A DNA stretch of 64,000 nucleotides from Candidula unifasciata (taxonomy: Eukaryota; Mollusca; Gastropoda; Stylommatophora; Geomitridae), in NCBI GenBank assembly GCA_905116865.2, contig CAJHNH020000226.1, forward strand, positions 88,229 to 152,228. The letters run 5' to 3'. The notes under the pieces were generated by a model. It made no database searches. It was not told the DNA's origin and saw only the letters and a program-made list of their open reading frames with translations. A program made the translations under genes and the position numbers. This document shows, piece by piece, positions 63,270-64,000 of this stretch. The stretch's first letter is position 1, and the number at the start of each line of letters is the position of its first letter.

Positions 63270-64000
63270 TAAGAACCTGCCATCTTTCTCTGTCTTCAGC
63301 TTGTTGAATAAGTGTATGATAACTTAGTCCATTTCCTGATGTTATCATTCCAGGTTCTTCTCTGCCCTATTCTTCTTCGACTACCCCCCAATGTTTGTCT
63401 TTGCAATCGAATTATGTCTCACCATGTGCCCCAATTAAGCTAGATTGCAATGTTTCACAACTCCCGAAAGAGGCTCTTGATGTCGAGCAAAATTGGGTAT
63501 TTTACCTCTGACATATTTGTTACTTTTATGTTTTAAATAACTAATTTGGAAAATATATCTATACATCTATATTCAGTATCCTGAATTCTCTTTTCCATTT
63601 CCATAGTGGGAGTACAACTCTCACATCCACATAAGAAAATAGGTTTTAACCTATTCTGTATCCTGATTCCTCCTTTCTTTTTCCAAAGTGAGAGTACGAC
63701 TCTCACATCCGCATAAGAGGATAGACAATACCAGTGAATTGTATATATTCACATTCATTTTGCTCTTCTACATTGTATTTAGCTACGACATTGCGGCTGT
63801 TGCCATATCAAGTCTTGTCTTGATCTCTTTGGTACATCTGCCATCATTACATATGTAGGAGCCAAAGTATGTGAAGGTTTCAACTTCTTGCATTGTAGTA
63901 ATGACAGTCTCTTGGCTCCAACATAAATTATCAGTGTCTCTTTGGGCATTGGTCACTTACACAATGGTGTGCTTAAGATCTGCATTAGTGCCTGTCCATT
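63270..64000 (-). pseudogene. LINE reverse transcriptase fossil running off the window
   Basis: Minus strand from 64,000 downwards: VETFTYFGSYICNDG-like, CTKEIKTRLDMATAA, NVNIYNSLVLSILLCGCESR (twice, in an ~80-bp internal duplication at 63,590-63,750), then EKRIQDTE. These are the thumb-region words of a non-LTR RT. The 3' end resembles 20,160-20,420. Confidence 0.8.

Overview
The window is nuclear DNA from an intron-rich animal. One large gene with canonical GT-AG introns is embedded in a dense background of tRNA-derived SINEs, decayed LINE 3' ends, microsatellites and minisatellites. The mixture of repeats and the protein sequences fit a lophotrochozoan, most likely a gastropod mollusc. That placement is an inference, because no diagnostic marker gene is present.

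Layout. 1-4.7 kb holds dispersed repeats and simple sequence. 4.76-13.28 kb is a degenerate Ty3/gypsy LTR retrotransposon with long (>1.7 kb) LTRs; its integrase lies upstream of reverse transcriptase, the order described for the Gmr1 group. 13.3-15.4 kb contains SINEs and a LINE 3' end. 15.73-16.63 kb is a 5'-truncated, poly(A)-tailed retrocopy of mitochondrial ATP synthase subunit b. 16.7-26.8 kb is intergenic sequence with LINE and SINE debris, a (GACA)32 compound microsatellite and a 125-bp tandem repeat.

27.27-57.20 kb is a plus-strand NEDD4-family HECT E3 ubiquitin ligase of the Su(dx)/ITCH/WWP type. Eighteen coding exons were placed by reading splice sites and phases. They give one continuous 813-residue frame with C2, a proline-rich linker, four WW domains and a HECT domain whose catalytic Cys lies 32 residues before the C-terminus. 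The short first coding exon, with the start codon and the beginning of C2, was not found. 57.2-64 kb holds the 3' flank, more SINEs and two minus-strand LINE reverse-transcriptase fossils.

The most unusual signal is in the introns of the ligase gene. Three separate tandem arrays have repeat units that resemble a 3' splice site (branch-like CTAAC or TTAAC, pyrimidine tract, ACAG). One array of about 11 units of ~41 bp ends exactly at a real acceptor (34,105). One of 41-bp units follows the WW3 exon (38,270-38,600). In the third, 65-67-bp copies carry the acceptor plus the first codons of a HECT exon (53,535-53,700), with a further divergent copy at 53,350. Other notable items are two related long-TIR foldback elements (one with a perfect 8-bp target duplication), a ~62-bp minisatellite with a four-unit higher-order period, many long poly-G/poly-C runs, and a short match to the 5' end of U2 snRNA.
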